Origin: Pedobacter sp. AJM
GTDB taxonomy: Bacteria > Bacteroidota > Bacteroidia > Sphingobacteriales > Sphingobacteriaceae
Length of the DNA stretch: 64,000 nucleotides
Direction of reading: 5' to 3'
Assembly (NCBI RefSeq): GCF_002197755.1
Contig: NZ_NHOT01000002.1
Span: 372,001-436,000, forward strand
In this document: positions 54,064 to 62,932 of the stretch, piece by piece
Position numbering within the stretch: the stretch's first letter is position 1
How the letters are laid out: each line of letters starts with the position of its first letter
Position numbers and translations under genes: made by a program
Notes under the pieces: model-generated
Database searches by the model: none
Seen by the model: the letters and a program-made list of their open reading frames with translations, nothing else
Told to the model about the DNA's origin: nothing

Positions 54064-54425
54064 TTTAATAATAATATTAAGTAATTGATGTCTTAAGCCT
54101 TACTATTAACAGCTATCTTGTAAGTGAGACGCATCAAATTAATTTTTAACTTAAACTATGGCTCTGTTTAGCCATGTTTTACTTTCAATATGTCAAAGAA
54201 TAAAGCAGATAGTTTCCCATTTGCATAAAACAAAGATACATTATTAACAATAATTGGTTTAAATTAACTAGAAGCAATGCTGTTTAATTAATTGATTATC
54301 AATAAAGTTATTAACATTCGCTTTTTTTTCTTATCGATTGTAATACTTCAATCGAAGTTTATTATCAAGATATTCAATGGGATTTAAATTAGCAGACCGA
54401 TCAAACAGGTTTGCTTTTTTAATGT
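54064..54425. other. Intergenic region, no gene seen
   Basis: A hairpin ATGGCT/AGCCAT (54158-54175) followed by GTTTT is a possible weak terminator. Nothing else is recognised. Confidence 0.35.
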
Positions 54426-54879
54426 TTGCAGTTTCCCAAAAGTTCCAAGTTTCTTAAAAGTTCGAGATTATTCGAGTGCAAGAAAATAGTAACACTCTTA
54501 AGAGATAAGACTTCAGAGAAAAAAGCAATTTGGAACAAGACTAGTGGTCAAGATGAATATAAACTTCAGATTGGTGAAGGAAGTTCCATTGTAGTTTCTT
54601 TTGACTATGGTAACTATGATAGCGAATATAACTATCAGTATATTCAATAAGAATGGAGATATGGTAGAAAGATATGACACTGAAAATGAACAAGATGATG
54701 ATAGTTCCAAATTACTGTGGTCATTCCATAAAGCCGCACGGGATTCTTACTATAAAGTAGAGGAGAAAATGGAGCATCTTCTCAATGAAATATCAAAACA
54801 GGATGTGGTAGGCATTAATGAAGAAAAGAAAATTATTCCTCCTGCAGTGCTTAGTGAAGATGATGATTTGCCATTTTAA
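54426..54879 (+). pseudogene. Hypothetical protein gene with a frameshift
   Basis: Two frames overlap from 54601 to 54650. The first ends SIVVSFDYGNYDSEYN, and the second continues ITISIFNKNGDMVERYDTEN, KLLWSFHKAARDSYYKVEEK and a very acidic end, SEDDDLPF. A one-base insertion near 54621-54633 explains the break. The joined product would be near 150 residues. The N-terminus and start codon are uncertain (TTG 54426). No family is recognised. Confidence 0.55.
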
Positions 54880-54886
54880 TCCTAAT

Positions 54887-54932
54887 ACCATTCCTCTCTC
54901 CCAAAGGTGGCTTAAGCGGAGAAAGGAATGGT
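54887..54932 (+). terminator. Imperfect hairpin after the broken gene
   Basis: ACCATTCC and GGAATGGT pair, then one mismatch, then five more pairs, with a 16-base loop. It is followed by a weak T-rich stretch. Confidence 0.5.
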
Positions 54933-55576
54933 TTAGTCTTTATTTAGTAGTGCTAAGGCAATTTATAGCTATTTACAACGGTTTGCAAAGTTACTTTCAT
55001 TGCAGTAGTACTTCGGTAGCTGCATAGCAAACCCGATAAGGGAGATCGGTATTCGGCAAGTCTAACACCACTTAAAACACACGCCATCCACTATGTTTCT
55101 GTCATGGTTTTAATTTTGGTGAAGCGGTTGCCTCGTGAATGCTTTCTCTATCTTTATCTAGGATTTGCTTCGCTTCATCCTGGATAAATCTAAGCGCATT
55201 CTTAGTTTGGCGAACCTGCGTGGTTTCTCTGGCATCAGCTTGTCACTATCGTTGCGAATCTTCGCTCAGGCCAAATTAGGCAACAATACCGCCAAGCCTC
55301 GCGTTTTATTACATAAAACATATCGTTACATCGTTCTATGAACTTCTTTGTAACGACCCTCGAAACATTCGCATTTCGGTTCGCATTAAAATTACTAAAT
55401 CCAAATTTACATTTTGTGAATTACAATTATCTGCATACATTAGTAAAAATTAACCTCATCATGCTTCTTTAAGTTAGTATTGTTGTTCTTCTCATTTTTA
55501 ATAATAAGTGAATTACTTCTTTGCTTTCAAAGCCCAATAGCACTGGATAGGTTTGGTAAAAAACAAACTTTAAGAT
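54933..55576. other. Gene-free region before the HEPN cassette
   Basis: No coding frame of good composition and no RNA gene found. The last 100 bases should hold the promoter of the three-gene cassette, but I see no clear TAnnTTTG box. Confidence 0.35.
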
Positions 55577-56212
55577 ATGGCTTCAGAAATCCCATACATG
55601 GCCGCACCCGGTGCTATCGCCAAAATTTTAGATAAAATTAAAAATGCTGCAACACCTGAGACATTTAGCGGCGATTTTCTAAGTACAAAGTTAGGATTTA
55701 AAGGAGGTAATTACCTAACATTTATTTCATGGTCCAAAAAATGCGGATTGTTAAATAGCGATGGCTCTCCAACAATGCTTTATAAGCAATTTCGAAATCC
55801 TTCAACGTCTGGTGCAAGTTTGGCTTCCGCTTTAAAAGTTGGATATTCTGAATTATATGCTCGCAATGAATATTGTCATGAATTAGATAAGAAAAACTTT
55901 AAGGGGTTGGTTATGGAGGCAACTGGAGAGGCTCATGATTCAGCAAAAGTTGATAGAATAGTATCCACTTTTTTCAATGCTAAAGAACTAGCAGACTTCG
56001 AAAGTCAATCAACTCCTTTGAAAACAGAAGCATCAGATAGCGTAGTTAGTAGTGGTATTGAAAAAAACATAGATAAGAGAGAAAAAAAAGTAAGTAGTGA
56101 TATAAAGTTAGGATTAAACTATACTATCAATCTTGTTTTACCAAAAACAGATGATCCATCTATATATAATGCGATTTTCAAATCCTTAAAAGAAAATCTT
56201 TTAAATGACTAG
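55577..56212 (+). CDS. DUF5343 domain protein, first gene of a HEPN/ATPase cassette
   Basis: A 211-residue protein. The N-terminal 140 residues match the DUF5343 pattern: PYMAAPGAIAKILDKIKNAA, SGDFLSTKLGFKGGNYLTFI and SDGSPTMLYKQFRN. This appears to be a winged-helix-type module. The C-terminal 60 residues are a linker followed by a strand-rich end, INLVLPKTDDPSIYNAIFKS. It overlaps the HEPN gene by eight bases, so the two are co-translated. DUF5343 proteins are often near restriction or defence genes. No catalytic residue is seen. Confidence 0.75.
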   Translation: MASEIPYMAAPGAIAKILDKIKNAATPETFSGDFLSTKLGFKGGNYLTFISWSKKCGLLNSDGSPTMLYKQFRNPSTSGASLASALKVGYSELYARNEYCHELDKKNFKGLVMEATGEAHDSAKVDRIVSTFFNAKELADFESQSTPLKTEASDSVVSSGIEKNIDKREKKVSSDIKLGLNYTINLVLPKTDDPSIYNAIFKSLKENLLND

Positions 56213-56795
56213 TTTAAATACTGAATCCAAGATTAAATTATTTGCGTTGGCTAATTCGCTTGCAGAAAATCAGCTTGATAAAGTTGAAAGAGATTTCCAA
56301 GTCGACCTAGGACGTAAAGCCCCCTTACAAGCTAAACGTCGTGAATATTATTTGCAATTTGATTCAAGGTTCAGACTTGAAGCGCAATTAATGGCTGAGC
56401 ATTACGAGGTATTCTACTGTCTTGAACGTTCAATAAGAAGTTTAGTTGTTCAATTAATGCTTGAAAAATATGGGGATAATTGGTGGCTTGAGAAAGTTGA
56501 TGAAGAAATTAGAAAAAATGTGGAAAAAAATATTCATAGAGAAGAAGATTCAGGTTTTACGATTCGTTCAGAAGAAAAAATCGATTACACCACATTCGGT
56601 GAATTAACTCAAATTGTAACAAAAAATTGGACTGCCTTCGAAACATTATTTAAACGTGGTCAAAGAGCTTTTCAAAGAATCACAAATAATCTTAATCAAC
56701 TTAGAGGTCCAATTGCTCATTGTTGTGCATTGGCTGATGATGAAGTTGTAAGACTTGAATTAACTGTAAAAGATTGGTTCCGATTAATGGAATAA
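56205..56795 (+). CDS. Swt1-type HEPN domain protein
   Basis: A 196-residue helical protein. The C-terminal part NLNQLRGPIAHCCALADDEV carries the HEPN signature R-x4-H (R167, H172), which in active members cuts RNA. Length and position match the Swt1-type HEPN domain. Its start overlaps the DUF5343 gene by eight bases, and the ATPase gene follows after 69 bases. HEPN ribonucleases with an ATPase or sensor partner are common in anti-phage and toxin systems. RNA cleavage here is inferred. Confidence 0.75.
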   Translation: MTSLNTESKIKLFALANSLAENQLDKVERDFQVDLGRKAPLQAKRREYYLQFDSRFRLEAQLMAEHYEVFYCLERSIRSLVVQLMLEKYGDNWWLEKVDEEIRKNVEKNIHREEDSGFTIRSEEKIDYTTFGELTQIVTKNWTAFETLFKRGQRAFQRITNNLNQLRGPIAHCCALADDEVVRLELTVKDWFRLME

Positions 56796-56864
56796 TTTAG
56801 AATAATAATATAGTACAAATGTTTCCAATTAAATACAATATAATCCATTTAGATTACTACTCAG

Positions 56865-57371
56865 ATGAACAAAATACAAAATGTTGTAATTACAAAATTT
56901 TGGGGAGATAAAACTGTCAAAATTGACTTTGATGAAGACGTTAATTTCTTAGTTGGCGTCAACGGTTCAGGTAAGACTACAATTATTAATTTAATAGCCG
57001 CAACACTCACGGCTAATTTTAAAGCGTTGGACAGCATTCAGTTTGGCAAAATTGAGGTTGAGCTTGTTCCAAAATTGAATTCAAAAAAAAAGCTTGAAAA
57101 CGCTATAATAAAAGTTGAGAAAATAGAACGAGATTTCTCGCCCTACCCAAAAATAGAGTTTTCACTCAAAAGCTATGAATCATCAAAGTTTAAAAATTTT
57201 AATTTAGAGGACCTTGAAGAAGATAATTTCTATAGATATCAAAAAGATTTTCTTATTAGTAGAAGTTTATTTGATCAAAATAGATATTCAAATGATATCG
57301 GTCTTGAATTGGAAAAACTAGTAAACGTTAGTTGGCTATCAATTCCAATACCCATCCTTCAATTTGGATAG
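56865..57371 (+). pseudogene. AAA-family ATPase, truncated at the island junction
   Basis: A 168-codon frame. The start has VDKIDFDE-like strands leading to Walker A GVNGSGKTT (31-39), as in SMC/AAA_15 or OLD-type ATPases, and the middle is helical with many lysines. After about residue 155 (KLVNVSW) the sequence leaves the family and stops at 57371. The remaining bases already belong to a PLP-enzyme gene. The Walker B region and the C-terminal half are missing, so the ATPase cannot work. Confidence 0.75.
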
Positions 57372-58063
57372 ATGAACAACCCGAAGCTAACGGTACTTTC
57401 AAAAACTGGAGCAAAGAAACCCTGCAGTTAATCAATACTTCAACAGAAAAAAACTGGATATTGATCAGTAATGCGATGAACAACCTGGTTCCTGAAGTTT
57501 ATGATTTCAGCTTCCTGAATAATATTGAACCGGATAAAAACATCACTTTAATTGTAGATGATTCTCATGGGATCGGAATAAACAATCAGGGTTTAAGTGC
57601 ATTCTCCTCCTTACCTGAAAGAGAAAACATCAGTCATGTGGTGGTGGCTTCAATGGCCAAAGCCCTTGGCGTAGACGCCGGATTGATATTGGGTTCAGAA
57701 AAAATAATTATGCAGCTCAAATCTACCAGTACCTTTGTTGGCGCATCTCCTCCTGCCGCAGCTGGTATTTATGCTTTTATGCATGCAGAAAGTATATATA
57801 AAAAACAGTGGCTAAAACTTCAGGACAACATAAACTTATTAACCAGGAACCTGAATCAATCATGGAAATATGCACCTGGTTTCCCCGCATTTTTAATTGA
57901 TGATGCTACAATTGACCAGCAATTATGGAAACACAACATTTTAATTTCATCTTTTCCTTACCCTACGCCCGCAAGCAAACCCATTAATCGGGTTATTTTA
58001 TGCAGCTGGCACGAACATTCTGATATTAACCGATTATGCAATACCATTGGCTTGTTTTCTTAA
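57340..58063 (+). pseudogene. BioF-like PLP-dependent acyltransferase, 5'-truncated
   Basis: About 240 codons of the C-terminal part of an alpha-oxoamine synthase (8-amino-7-oxononanoate synthase or similar). IVDDSHGIGINNQGLSAF holds the conserved Asp and His, and VVASMAKALGVDAGLILGSE the PLP lysine. The N-terminal 130-150 residues that bind substrate are absent. The frame begins inside the ATPase fragment at about 57340. The open frame back to TTG 57332 is only a chance start. No N-terminal piece is found elsewhere in the window. It marks where the chromosome resumes. Confidence 0.8.
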
Positions 58064-58089
58064 CCGATAAATTTTTCAATCTTTATAAA

Positions 58090-58590
58090 ATGAAAAAGAT
58101 CATTCTATTCTGCTCCTTAAGTTTACTTTTTTCTATCGCTACCTTTGCTCAAACAACAGAAATATGGATTGTAAGACATGCTGAAAAAGATAAAACCAAT
58201 CCTGAAGATAAGGACCCTAACCTATCCGATGAAGGTAAAATCAGGGCAGGTGATTTAGCCACCTTTCTCCAAAAGACAAACTTTGATGTTGCCTTTTCTA
58301 CACCCTACAAAAGAACGCATCAAACTTTAGATTCACTGATCATCCCAAAGGTGATTAACTATAATGACCCAAAATCACTGGTTGATTCTGTTAAAAAAAA
58401 TTATGCAGGCAAGAAAGTTATCATAGCGGGTCATTCCAATACCCTGCTGGAAATTATTGAAGCTTTTGGTGCCAAAAGACCTATGGAAATGCTTACGGAG
58501 GATGATTATGACTATATTTTTCACCTAACCCTGAAAGATGAGAAGGCTAAGGTGAAAATGGATCAGTTTGGCAGGCCACATCACCTTTAG
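58090..58590 (+). CDS. Secreted histidine phosphatase (phosphoglycerate-mutase-like)
   Basis: A 166-residue protein. A signal peptide, MKKIILFCSLSLLFSIATFA, precedes the catalytic loop IWIVRHAEKD (histidine near 30). The second catalytic histidine is in IIAGHSNTLLEII, and an arginine lies in TPYKRTHQT. It is a histidine-phosphatase enzyme exported to the periplasm. ATG 58090 is chosen because the longer frame (58036) would hide the signal peptide. The substrate is unknown. Confidence 0.9.
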   Translation: MKKIILFCSLSLLFSIATFAQTTEIWIVRHAEKDKTNPEDKDPNLSDEGKIRAGDLATFLQKTNFDVAFSTPYKRTHQTLDSLIIPKVINYNDPKSLVDSVKKNYAGKKVIIAGHSNTLLEIIEAFGAKRPMEMLTEDDYDYIFHLTLKDEKAKVKMDQFGRPHHL

Positions 58591-58679
58591 TTCGGAGTGA
58601 TCAGTTTGGAGTTATCATGCTTCTCGCTTGTTTAACTGCCCAAACAAATGAACTATTGACCAATGACTATTCAACCAAC

Positions 58680-59357
58680 TTAAAGTTTTTCAAAAGGAAT
58701 ATTCATTAGCGGATAGTTTTGCCATCCGCTAAAATCATAGTGCCACCATTCATTTTTAAGTACATTGAGTCCGTACTTTTTCATGATCCTGATTAAAAAG
58801 TTGCGGTTCTTTCTTACCTCTTGGTTCACCGGCTCATAGTTTGCTGCAGCAGCAGCGGAGAAACTATCATAAGGCGTAGCCATTGCAATTTCTTTACCGG
58901 TTTTCAGGTTAATCAATGTTAAATCAACAGCACATCCCCGGTTATGTTTTGATCCCTTTGCAGGATCAGCCACGAAGTTTTTATCACTTGCCTTTTTATA
59001 AAACTCAACTGTAGTGGCATAAGGGCGATAGCCATCAAAAATTTTCAATCCGTAGCCTTTTTTATTTAATTCCCGCTGGATTTTCTTCAATGAAGCGACA
59101 ACTGGTTTACGGGCAAATGCCCTCGCCTGCCTATACATCACCTGCTTCATGAAGTTATTCTTCGTGGCATAGCGAATATCCAGCGTAATGTTCGGAATAG
59201 CTTTCTTAATCTCCACTAACTCATTATCCGGATTGGTTTTAACAGAAGCTAAATATTGATTGTAAGAGTTAACGACAACTAACTTTGGCCTCTTGCCGTT
59301 TTGAGCAGAAGCAGAGAAAGAAACAAATAGGAATAAGATGAGGAGTTTAGTTTTCAT
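58680..59357 (-). CDS. M15 family D-alanyl-D-alanine dipeptidase, VanX/DdpX-like
   Basis: A 225-residue exported zinc peptidase. After the signal peptide (to FSASA), the zinc motif GSKHNRGCAVDLTL (S-x-H-x6-D) and the C-terminal EWWHYDF give the two histidines, the aspartate and the catalytic glutamate. DIRYATKNNFM is the usual opening of the VanX/DdpX group. It cuts D-Ala-D-Ala, either to recycle peptidoglycan or as in vancomycin resistance. Without vanHA neighbours recycling is more likely. Confidence 0.92.
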   Translation of the reverse strand: MKTKLLILFLFVSFSASAQNGKRPKLVVVNSYNQYLASVKTNPDNELVEIKKAIPNITLDIRYATKNNFMKQVMYRQARAFARKPVVASLKKIQRELNKKGYGLKIFDGYRPYATTVEFYKKASDKNFVADPAKGSKHNRGCAVDLTLINLKTGKEIAMATPYDSFSAAAAANYEPVNQEVRKNRNFLIRIMKKYGLNVLKNEWWHYDFSGWQNYPLMNIPFEKL

Positions 59358-59452
59358 AGTGTCGTTTCTATAAACAGGTCACCATTTCAAAGTACAAAGC
59401 AACTCATTCATGAAAATAATTATTTCGTACCTCAGCATAGCGAAAAATAAAT

Positions 59453-60679
59453 TTACTGATTAGATACCACCAACAATTCCAGGTCTTTAAAAGGCAGGTT
59501 AAACATATCTGACAAATCCTTATTGGTACAATTTCCCTGATACATGTAAAGTGCCTCCCGAATACCGGGATTATTCCAAACCATATTCATTAAACCACCA
59601 AATTCACCAATATCCAATAAAATAGGTGCGAAAATATTGGTAAGCGCATAAGATGCCGTACGCGGAACCCGGGATGCGATATTGGGCACGCAATAATGAA
59701 TCACATCATATTTTCTAAAAATGGGGTTGGTATGATTGGTTACTTCTGATGTTTCAAAACAACCACCCTGATCAATGCTGACATCAATCACCACTGAATG
59801 GGGTTTCATTCTCGCCACCGTTTCTTCCATTACAATGCAAGGACTACGCCCGTGGCTTGCCCTGATGGCACCAATCACGACATCGCAGGTAACAATTGCT
59901 TTATTTAGCACAATCGGCTGCATTACAGAAGTAAAAACCCGGCTTCCCAAATTATTTTGTAATCTGCGTAAGCGGTAAATAGAGCTATCAAAAACCTTTA
60001 CTTCAGCTCCAAGAGCCAATGCTGTTCTGGCCGCATATTCGCCAACTGTTCCGGCACCTAAAATTACAATCTCGGTAGGTGGCACACCAGTAAAACCACC
60101 AAGCATTAACCCTTTTCCGCCGGTTACATTGCTTAAATACTCTGCAGCAATTAATATGGAAGTAGAACCTACAATTTCACTCATTGCTCTTACTACACTT
60201 AGTACATTCCCTTCATCACGGAGGTTTTCAAAGCACAAAGCATTAATCTTTTTATGCATCAAAGCTTTCAGGTAGTCCTGCTTCAGCGTGCCGGTTTGTA
60301 AAGAAGAAATTAAAGTCTGCCCCTTATGCATCATGGCAATTTCTTCCAGCATGGGCGGGGCAATTTTCACAATGATATCAGCATCAAAAACTTCTTTTTT
60401 ATCGTAAACAATTTTGGCTCCCTGCTCTGCATATTCCGAATCAGAAAAGTTGGCGGCAATACCCGCACCGCTTTCTAAAATAACATGGTGGCCATTGTTA
60501 ACCAATAAGGCAACAGATAATGGTGTTAAAGCGATCCTGTTTTCCTGAAACGAAATTTCTTTTGGTATCCCAATGTTCAGGCTGTTCTTCCTGTTTCTGG
60601 TTTCCAGTGTTGCCTCCTGGGTTTGCAATAAACCCTGACGGGCGATATCGGCCATTCCTTCGCGTATTCCTGTAGCCAT
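59453..60679 (-). CDS. ald: Alanine dehydrogenase family protein
   Basis: A 408-residue protein of the alanine dehydrogenase/pyridine-nucleotide transhydrogenase fold. IGIPKEISFQENRIALTPLS is the front signature with the substrate arginine, the lysine of DIIVKIAPP follows, and VILGAGTVGEYAARTA is the NAD loop. The helix with the catalytic histidine in typical Ald seems replaced by INALCFENLRDE, more like transhydrogenase subunits. Ald converts alanine to pyruvate and ammonia; whether this copy does needs checking. The N-terminal 30 residues before KNSLNIGIP are an extension. It is downstream of tsaE. Confidence 0.88.
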   Translation of the reverse strand: MATGIREGMADIARQGLLQTQEATLETRNRKNSLNIGIPKEISFQENRIALTPLSVALLVNNGHHVILESGAGIAANFSDSEYAEQGAKIVYDKKEVFDADIIVKIAPPMLEEIAMMHKGQTLISSLQTGTLKQDYLKALMHKKINALCFENLRDEGNVLSVVRAMSEIVGSTSILIAAEYLSNVTGGKGLMLGGFTGVPPTEIVILGAGTVGEYAARTALALGAEVKVFDSSIYRLRRLQNNLGSRVFTSVMQPIVLNKAIVTCDVVIGAIRASHGRSPCIVMEETVARMKPHSVVIDVSIDQGGCFETSEVTNHTNPIFRKYDVIHYCVPNIASRVPRTASYALTNIFAPILLDIGEFGGLMNMVWNNPGIREALYMYQGNCTNKDLSDMFNLPFKDLELLVVSNQ

Positions 60680-60755
60680 GCTGCTTTTAAAAAAATTGTT
60701 TCTGTTTAAGGTTGTTCAAGGTACGGAAATTCTGGTAATTAATTCAGATCAAATG

Positions 60756-61172
60756 TTATACCTTACTGAAATTGAACACCCTCCGGTTTTCATCCATAAT
60801 GGTAATTTCTGTTTTAATGAAATGATCAGGCAATAATTCAGCTACCTTTTCCGGCCACTCAATTAAACACATTCCACCACCGTAAAAATACTCTTCATAG
60901 CCTAAGTCAAATGCTTCCTGAATATCCTTGATGCGGTAAAAATCGAAATGATATACTTGGCCTGTGGGACTATCATATTCATTTACAATGGAATAAGTTG
61001 GACTTGATACCACATCATGAACACCTAAAACCTGACAAAAAGTTTTGATAAAAGTGGTTTTACCAGCACCCATATCACCATCAAAAATTAAAATCTTTTC
61101 GTTGCCTGCAAATTTTAAAAGTTGCTGCGCTACAAGAGGTAAATCTGATAAATTGTTAACGGCTATTTCCAT
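60756..61172 (-). CDS. tsaE: tRNA threonylcarbamoyladenosine biosynthesis ATPase TsaE
   Basis: A 138-residue P-loop protein. Walker A is GDMGAGKTTF (32-41), followed by SSPTYSIVNEY and VYHFDFYRI, the strand signature of TsaE, and LIEWPEKV. TsaE is the ATPase partner of TsaD/TsaB in t6A synthesis. ATG 61172 is preferred to a longer frame (61202) with no conserved residues. It lies between porX and ald on the same strand. Confidence 0.97.
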   Translation of the reverse strand: MEIAVNNLSDLPLVAQQLLKFAGNEKILIFDGDMGAGKTTFIKTFCQVLGVHDVVSSPTYSIVNEYDSPTGQVYHFDFYRIKDIQEAFDLGYEEYFYGGGMCLIEWPEKVAELLPDHFIKTEITIMDENRRVFNFSKV

Positions 61173-61267
61173 CTTAAATAAATAAAGGCAAAAGTAATAC
61201 ATAATTGCATCGCTTTTGCCTTTTAGTCGTTTTCATGTCTCAAATCTGGTATCTCAGCGCGCTCAAA

Positions 61268-62821
61268 CTACCGCGGTGAATAGGTCACCACCGGAATGAT
61301 CATTTCTTCCAGAGAAATCCCTCCGTGCTGGAAGGTTTCATTATAATAATTTACAAACTGGTTGTAGTTATTCGGGTAAACAAAATAGCTATCCTCACGT
61401 GCAAAAATATAACTGCTGCTGATGTTGATCTTAGGCAATAAAGCATCATGAGGGTTTTTAATTAAAAAGACCTCTTTTGCATTGAAGTTTAAATTCCGGC
61501 CTTGCTTGTATCTGAGATTTGTATTGGTAGCGCGATCACCGATTACTTTTACTGGTTTTTTAACGCGAATGGTTCCATGATCGGTTGTGATCACCACTTT
61601 TACTTGTTTTTGAGAAATTTTCTTTAATAAATCCCACAGTGGTGAATGTTCAAACCAAGATAATGTTAGTGAGCGATAAGCTGCATCATCATTTGCCAGT
61701 TCACGAATCATTTGCATATCCGTACGGGCATGGCTCAGCATATCAACAAAGTTGAATACAATGGAATTGAAATCATTTTGTAATAGGTTATTGGTTTGAT
61801 CAACCAGATCTTTACCCTGCTCAAAAGTTAAAATTTTATTGTAGCTAAACTTACAATCCTTGCGAAGATTCCGCTTAATGTTATCCGCTAAAAAAGCCTC
61901 TTCATGCATGTTTTTTCCACCCTCATCATCATCATTCTGCCACAACTGTGGGAAGCGTTTTTCCATTTCCAATGGCATCAGGCCGGAGAAGATGGCATTT
62001 CTTGCATATTGCGTTGCCGTTGGAAGAATACTGGTATACATATCTTCTTCATCAATCCTGAAATATTCAGAAATTAACGGATTTATAATTTTCCACTGAT
62101 CATAACGCAGGTTATCAATTAAAATGAAAAATACAGGAGTGGTATCATTAATATGCGGGAAGGCTTTTTTCTTCAGCAGTTCATTCGATAACAATGGTGC
62201 TGTATCTTTGTTTTTGATCCAGTCCAGGTAGTTTTCCTCAATAAATTTGGTAAATTGTGTATTGGCTTCCTGCTTTTGCATGGTTAAAATCTCATGCATC
62301 TGTGGGTCATCAAGTTTTTCGAGCTCTAATTCCCAGAAAACAATTTTCTTATAGACATCAATCCATTCCTCATAATTCAGGCGATCGCCCAGGGTCATGC
62401 CCAAACGACGGAAATCCTGCTGATAAGCCATGGAAGTTTTTTCACTCACCAGCCTTTTGTTATCAATCAGCTTTTTAATGGTGAGCAACACCTGTTTTGG
62501 ATTAACAGGTTTAATCAGATAGTCATCAATTTTACTGCCGATGGCATCCTCCATCAGGTTTTCTTCTTCACTTTTGGTAATTAATACAACAGGGACATCG
62601 GGATTTAAATTTTTAATGGCCGAGAGGGTTTCAATGCCGCTCATTCCGGGCATGTTTTCATCAAGGAAAACCAGATCAAAATGTGCCTTTCCAAAAGCTT
62701 CCAACGCATCATTTCCATTGGTAAAAGTGGTTACATCATAACCCTTATCATTGAGTAATAAAATATGGGGTTTTAGTAAGTCGATTTCATCATCGGCCCA
62801 CAATATTTTCGTTTCTTGCAT
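61268..62821 (-). CDS. porX: PorX-type response regulator with PglZ domain
   Basis: A 517-residue two-domain protein. The receiver domain (1-125) has the phosphoacceptor Asp54 in LVFLDENMPG, the acidic pair ADDE near residue 10 and the lysine in DYLIKPVNP. The C-terminal PglZ domain (from about 195) is of the alkaline phosphatase superfamily: FFILIDNLRYDQWKI, VVITTDHGTIRVKKP and FQHGGISLEEMIIP. PorX regulates type IX secretion through PorY and a sigma factor and hydrolyses oligonucleotides in some species. It is upstream of tsaE. Confidence 0.95.
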   Translation of the reverse strand: MQETKILWADDEIDLLKPHILLLNDKGYDVTTFTNGNDALEAFGKAHFDLVFLDENMPGMSGIETLSAIKNLNPDVPVVLITKSEEENLMEDAIGSKIDDYLIKPVNPKQVLLTIKKLIDNKRLVSEKTSMAYQQDFRRLGMTLGDRLNYEEWIDVYKKIVFWELELEKLDDPQMHEILTMQKQEANTQFTKFIEENYLDWIKNKDTAPLLSNELLKKKAFPHINDTTPVFFILIDNLRYDQWKIINPLISEYFRIDEEDMYTSILPTATQYARNAIFSGLMPLEMEKRFPQLWQNDDDEGGKNMHEEAFLADNIKRNLRKDCKFSYNKILTFEQGKDLVDQTNNLLQNDFNSIVFNFVDMLSHARTDMQMIRELANDDAAYRSLTLSWFEHSPLWDLLKKISQKQVKVVITTDHGTIRVKKPVKVIGDRATNTNLRYKQGRNLNFNAKEVFLIKNPHDALLPKINISSSYIFAREDSYFVYPNNYNQFVNYYNETFQHGGISLEEMIIPVVTYSPR

Positions 62822-62932
62822 GTTTTTGTAAAAATAGATATGTATTGCCTTTTAATTTCGGCGGGTAAATCAAACTACAAATAAAAATAGCAATTTTTGT
62901 ACCGTATCTATCTATTTAACTATTTTTAACGA

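Noticed and set aside
22281..57340. CRISPR arrays, transposase genes or complete insertion sequences in the accessory region.
   Set aside because: No regularly spaced repeats, no transposase frames and no terminal inverted repeats were seen.
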